Shown here: piece after piece, positions 6,890 to 9,010 of the stretch
Position numbering within the stretch: position 1 is the stretch's first letter
How the letters are laid out: every line of letters starts with the position of its first letter
Position numbers and translations under genes: made by a program
From: Flavobacteriales bacterium
Lineage (GTDB): Bacteria > Bacteroidota > Bacteroidia > Flavobacteriales_D > Parvicellaceae
DNA: 9,010 nt
Reading direction: 5' to 3'
NCBI GenBank assembly: GCA_015488785.1
Contig: WFNC01000025.1
Span: 1 to 9,010, forward strand
The notes under the pieces: generated by a model
What the model was told of the DNA's origin: nothing
Databases searched by the model: none
What the model saw: the letters and a program-made list of their open reading frames with translations, nothing else

Positions 6890-7503
6890 TTTTTTATTTT
6901 TATTGCGTTAATGATAAAATCTCCAACTTCTTTTTTTCGATTTTCCATCAATTGTACGTAAGAATTTTCATCCATTTGAGTAATACCTTTAAGCAGTGGT
7001 TTTCCGATGAATGGAAATACGCTTAAAGCAATGAGATTGATAAAAAGCTGTTCTGTTTTAATGTCAATTATTTCCCCATTTTTAACCGCAGACTGAACCT
7101 GGTCTTTAAAATAATCCAAGTGAGGAAAATATTCTTTTGAACTTAGTTTATCTACAAAATCAGGGTTATTATTGAGCTCTTGCATTATAAAGTTAGGCAG
7201 GTAAGGATGTTTAATAACGAATGAAATATAATTATTAGAAAAGTCTCTTATTTTTTTTTCGAGTGAAATTGGAGAATTTAAAATTGTATTAAGTTTAGGA
7301 GCCATTAATTTGAAGGCTTGCATAAAAACGGCTTCAAATAACAATTGTTTACTTCTAAAATAATAATGCAACAAGGCTTTATTTATTCCTGCTTCATTTG
7401 CAATTTCCTGCATTCTTGTTCCTGTCATCCCTTTTCGCAGGAAAATGTTCTTTGCTGCCTGTAAAATACTTTGTTCAGTAGCTGTGTTTTTATTCTTAAC
7501 CAT
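6886..7503 (-). CDS. TetR/AcrR-family transcriptional regulator (CecR-like position)
   Basis: Regulator of 205 residues, standard TetR size. The N-terminal domain starts with ATEQSILQAAKNIFLRKG; the helix-turn-helix at about 31-50 contains MQEIANEAGINKALLHYYF and is followed by the family's KQLLFEAVF helix. The remaining 145 residues are the variable ligand-binding and dimer domain, which does not reveal the ligand. It is the first gene of the efflux operon and overlaps the TolC-like gene by 4 bases. By analogy with CecR, which controls E. coli ybhGFSR and affects sensitivity to cefoperazone and chloramphenicol, it is likely a local repressor released by a toxic or envelope-derived compound. 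That is inference. The ATG lies downstream of a good -7 element and of repeated TTAAC sites that may be its operator. Confidence 0.92.
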   Translation of the reverse strand: MVKNKNTATEQSILQAAKNIFLRKGMTGTRMQEIANEAGINKALLHYYFRSKQLLFEAVFMQAFKLMAPKLNTILNSPISLEKKIRDFSNNYISFVIKHPYLPNFIMQELNNNPDFVDKLSSKEYFPHLDYFKDQVQSAVKNGEIIDIKTEQLFINLIALSVFPFIGKPLLKGITQMDENSYVQLMENRKKEVGDFIINAIKIKK

Positions 7504-7504
7504 A

Positions 7505-7538
7505 GGGTTTAACTTTTGGGTTTAACCATTTAGTTAAC
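7505..7538 (-). promoter_or_regulatory. Candidate TetR operator: TTAAC repeats
   Basis: Just upstream of the TetR start GGGTTTAAC occurs twice (7505-7513 and 7518-7526, 13 bases apart), followed by a related GTTAAC (7533-7538). The second and third units form an inverted repeat, TTAAC-N6-GTTAA (7522-7537), and the second copy is itself an odd palindrome, GGTTTAACC (7519-7527). Symmetric sites of this size between promoter and start codon are typical of self-regulating TetR proteins. They would cover the predicted transcription start near 7532. The repeats are seen; binding by this TetR protein is inferred. Confidence 0.5.
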
Positions 7539-7545
7539 AAATGTA
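7538..7545 (-). promoter_or_regulatory. Bacteroidota -7 promoter element for the efflux operon
   Basis: On the minus strand this reads TACATTTG, an exact match to TAnnTTTG, 35 bases upstream of the TetR start codon. About 16-23 bases further upstream there is a T-run but no clear -33 TTG, so the promoter may be weak. I see no other strong -7 match on the minus strand before the operon, so this is the likely start of a seven-gene transcript. Confidence 0.55.
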
Positions 7546-7717
7546 AAGTATTTTTTTTGATAAAAAAAGAATATTTGAAAATTTAGTTGGGGAACTGGAT
7601 GTTTTATGGTTTATAACTCCTTTTATAAAAGTCACGGTTTTAACGAAATAGAAGGCAAATAAACTAGAAAGAAGTTATTTATTGACCTGCGTGAGAGATT
7701 ATTTAGAAATCACTAAA

Positions 7718-7868
7718 AAAGTCTAAAAAGCATACCATATGAGGCGACAAAACGAAGCTATATGAATATACTGCGAGTTGCAGGCAACGAAATAGGGGGA
7801 GGACTATTCAACTGCTCTAAAATTCTTAGTATAATAAAGAAAATCTTGCATTTTAAAGTCTAAAAAGC
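7718..7868. repeat. 14-bp direct repeat AAAGTCTAAAAAGC, two copies 137 bp apart
   Basis: Exact copies lie at 7718-7731 and 7855-7868; the flanking bases differ on both sides. On the minus strand both read GCTTTTTAGACTTT, and the second copy forms the T-rich tail of the hairpin at 7870-7897. The enclosed segment has no matching inverted ends, so it does not look like a simple insertion with target duplication. Confidence 0.5.
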
Positions 7869-7897
7869 TTCGGAAATAGCAACACTACTGATTTCGA
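7860..7897 (-). terminator. Terminator candidate for the envelope-protein gene
   Basis: Read on the minus strand, TCGAAAT (7897-7891) can pair with ATTTCCGA (7877-7870) with one bulged base, followed directly by AGCTTTTTAG. It lies about 60 bases past the stop of the minus-strand gene ending at 7960. The stem is short and the 13-base loop is large, so this is only a candidate. The plus strand also has a T-run after the stem (7900-7906). Confidence 0.3.
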
Positions 7898-7959
7898 GTA
7901 TTTTTTAGTGAGCCCTATTTATTTTAGATGTGATAGTTAAATTAGTTATGTTTAAGCTA

Positions 7960-8868
7960 TTATTTCCAAGGGTTGTTTCCAAAAGAAAAACCTAGACTAA
8001 AATTAAAGAATGTATTTAGCTGGTTAGGTACACGTAAATTTTGTTTTTTATTTCTTACTGTGGCTGTATATGTAGGAGTAATTCCTCCGGAAGCACCAAT
8101 TATAAGAGAAGTTCCAGAATTTTTCATACTGATAGATTTTTTATAACCCATTCTAACACCAAGCCCACTTTTCTTCAAGTCAGTAAACTTTGACGTTTTT
8201 TTAGAAGTATAATCAGGCTGTTGTTTATATATGTCAAAAGATTCCGCTACTGCGTAAGATAGGTTTAAGTACATGGAGCTTGTTCTGAAATAAGAGTATA
8301 TTTTTTTGTCTGTTTCTATTTTATAACTTCGTGATTTAAATATTTCTAGACCTACTATAAGGCTTGTAAAACTCATAGGACCTCCGTAATAAAAATCAGA
8401 CCCAAGGTATTCATCATATTGATCAATTATTTGTTCAGAATATCTAAATTTAGAGTTAATTTGATTTTTGTTAATACCAAGATTAGCCCTATATTCGGTG
8501 TTTTTAGTTGTTGGTACTTCGACTTTATATACCACATAATCTACATCTATGTTATCTGAAGCTTGATAGTCAATAGGAATTAATCTGTTTTCAGAACGTG
8601 ACTTATTCGCAAAACTATAATGTGCAATGAAATTTAGATCATAAGTCGGTTTTGAAAATTCAAATCTACCGCTCATTTCATTCATGTCATCTGCATAAGA
8701 TCCAAAATAATCAAATTGAAATGATATTTTATCATTTAGTCTGTATTTGGGTTCTATTTTATAACCAAAAATAAGACTAGGCATTGTAGTAATTGAGAAC
8801 GGATATAGTGCAACTTCTATTGTTGGTAAATTTAAGGGATCCTCTTCATGTTGTACTTTTTGGCTCAA
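7960..8868 (-). CDS. Beta-barrel-like envelope protein, unknown function, 5'-truncated (signal peptide lost)
   Basis: The frame encodes 302 residues with no family that I recognise. Alternating aromatic and polar strands (KISFQFDYFGSYAD, YDLNFIAHYSFAN, MYLNLSYAVAESF, SGLGVRMGYKKSI), a glycine-rich stretch (SLIIGASGGITPT) and a final strand FFNFSLGFSFG suggest an outer-membrane beta-barrel. Such a protein needs a signal peptide, yet none is present. The only start at the 5' end is TTG at 8868, the codon just before it is an in-frame TAG, and the first residues LSQKVQHEEDP look like the end of a signal peptide (LxSQ) plus a mature N-terminus. The next in-frame ATG encodes M29. I infer that the first 15-25 codons were removed or displaced, probably by the insertion or rearrangement that brought in the divergent gene at 8922. 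Without export the product would not reach the outer membrane, so this is probably a pseudogene. Confidence 0.65.
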   Translation of the reverse strand: MSQKVQHEEDPLNLPTIEVALYPFSITTMPSLIFGYKIEPKYRLNDKISFQFDYFGSYADDMNEMSGRFEFSKPTYDLNFIAHYSFANKSRSENRLIPIDYQASDNIDVDYVVYKVEVPTTKNTEYRANLGINKNQINSKFRYSEQIIDQYDEYLGSDFYYGGPMSFTSLIVGLEIFKSRSYKIETDKKIYSYFRTSSMYLNLSYAVAESFDIYKQQPDYTSKKTSKFTDLKKSGLGVRMGYKKSISMKNSGTSLIIGASGGITPTYTATVRNKKQNLRVPNQLNTFFNFSLGFSFGNNPWK

Positions 8869-8881
8869 CTAATGCTTTGCG

Positions 8882-8892
8882 ATGATAATCAT
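8882..8892. repeat. Short palindrome near the 5' junction of the envelope gene
   Basis: ATGAT-A-ATCAT is a perfect odd palindrome, and the outer bases AATG (8871-8874) and CATT (8890-8893) can pair as well. It lies between the truncated envelope gene and the divergent gene at 8922, so it could belong to the end of an inserted element or be an operator for that gene. There is too little sequence to decide. Confidence 0.3.
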
Positions 8893-8898
8893 TTTTCG

Positions 8899-8906
8899 TA
8901 TCTTAG
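8899..8906 (+). promoter_or_regulatory. Near-consensus -7 element for the gene at 8922
   Basis: TATCTTAG differs from TAnnTTTG at one position and lies 15 bases before the ATG at 8922, giving a predicted leader of about 10 bases. AGAAG at 8906-8910 is a weak possible ribosome site. Support comes from position rather than a perfect match. Confidence 0.3.
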
Positions 8907-8921
8907 AAGAAACATAAAATT

Positions 8922-9010
8922 ATGGACAATAAACAGATACTCGCTTATTTTTCAGACCTGTCAGACTCAAGTCAACACTCACTGTTAGCAGAGTTGAATA
9001 GGTCAAAAAT
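8922..9010 (+). CDS. Start of an unidentified protein (3' end outside window), possibly a transposase
   Basis: ATG at 8922-8924 opens a frame that runs to the window edge, giving about 29 residues starting MDNKQILAYFSDLSDSSQHS. An in-frame TAG at 8904-8906 rules out an earlier start. The opening resembles the short helical N-termini of some IS1595-type transposases, which begin with an ILxxFxxL pattern before a zinc ribbon, but the diagnostic cysteines would lie outside the window. The position fits an IS: it diverges from an envelope gene that breaks off 53 bases away. I regard the transposase idea as a guess and the presence of a gene as likely. Confidence 0.5.
   Translation, partial: MDNKQILAYFSDLSDSSQHSLLAELNRSK

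Larger units (their letters stand above)
7546..7959. other. Non-coding stretch between the efflux operon and the envelope gene
   Basis: I find no reading frame of useful length here on either strand, and no tRNA or recognisable RNA gene. It contains a perfect 12-bp palindrome, CTTTTATAAAAG (7620-7631), a small GC-richer island (about 7741-7805) with the inverted repeat GTTGC-AG-GCAAC (7777-7788), a 14-bp direct repeat, and a terminator-like hairpin near 7870-7897. The mixed composition would fit decayed insertion DNA, but I could not match it to any element. Confidence 0.5.

Noticed and set aside
7620..7631. Palindrome CTTTTATAAAAG as an operator
   Set aside because: It is perfect but made almost only of A and T in an AT-rich gap, over 70 bases upstream of the likely promoter and not repeated elsewhere in the window; no support beyond symmetry.
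7732..7854. Small transposon between the two 14-bp repeats
   Set aside because: The inner ends of the segment show no inverted repeats, so a simple insertion with target duplication is not supported.
1..9010. CRISPR array, tRNA/rRNA genes, toxin-antitoxin pair or phage module
   Set aside because: No regularly spaced repeats, no cloverleaf-like or rRNA sequence, and no small gene pairs or phage proteins were seen on either strand.

Overview
The window looks like chromosomal DNA from a member of the Bacteroidota, probably a flavobacterium or a close relative. It is AT-rich, its proteins are rich in Lys, Asn and Ile, Shine-Dalgarno sites are weak or absent, and promoter candidates match the Bacteroidota -7 element TAnnTTTG (TATCTTTG before the transposase, TACATTTG before the TetR gene).

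Layout. Bases 1-251 hold the 3' end of a plus-strand gene for a small GHKL-type ATP-binding (anti-sigma/RsbW-like) protein. Bases 290-723 hold a remnant of an IS200/IS605-type element: its HUH transposase gene has lost the end that should carry the catalytic tyrosine. Bases 766-7503 are one tightly packed minus-strand operon of seven genes: TetR-family regulator, TolC-like outer-membrane channel, HlyD-like lipoprotein adaptor, two ABC ATPases and two ABC-2 permeases. Bases 7504-7959 are non-coding, with an operator/promoter candidate next to the TetR gene, a 14-bp direct repeat and a weak terminator candidate. Bases 7960-8868 are a minus-strand gene for a beta-barrel-like envelope protein that has lost its start and signal peptide. 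A divergent plus-strand gene begins at 8922 and runs off the window.

How the genes fit together. The operon has the content of the E. coli cecR-ybhGFSR locus plus its own outer-membrane channel, so it encodes a complete self-regulated tripartite efflux or export machine. The two permeases form the inner-membrane path and the two ATPases power it. The lipoprotein adaptor bridges the periplasm, the TolC-like protein crosses the outer membrane, and the TetR protein probably represses the operon. E. coli YbhF is a single protein with two nucleotide-binding domains; here each domain has its own gene. The two ATPases have lost complementary motifs, which predicts one working and one degenerate ATP site.

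The flanks look rearranged: a truncated IS at the left, and at the right a beheaded envelope gene abutting a new divergent reading frame. I see no CRISPR array, tRNA, rRNA or phage module, and nothing that amounts to a wholly new system. The most interesting points are the asymmetric ATPase pair, the compact operator/promoter of the regulator, and the two gene-disrupting junctions.
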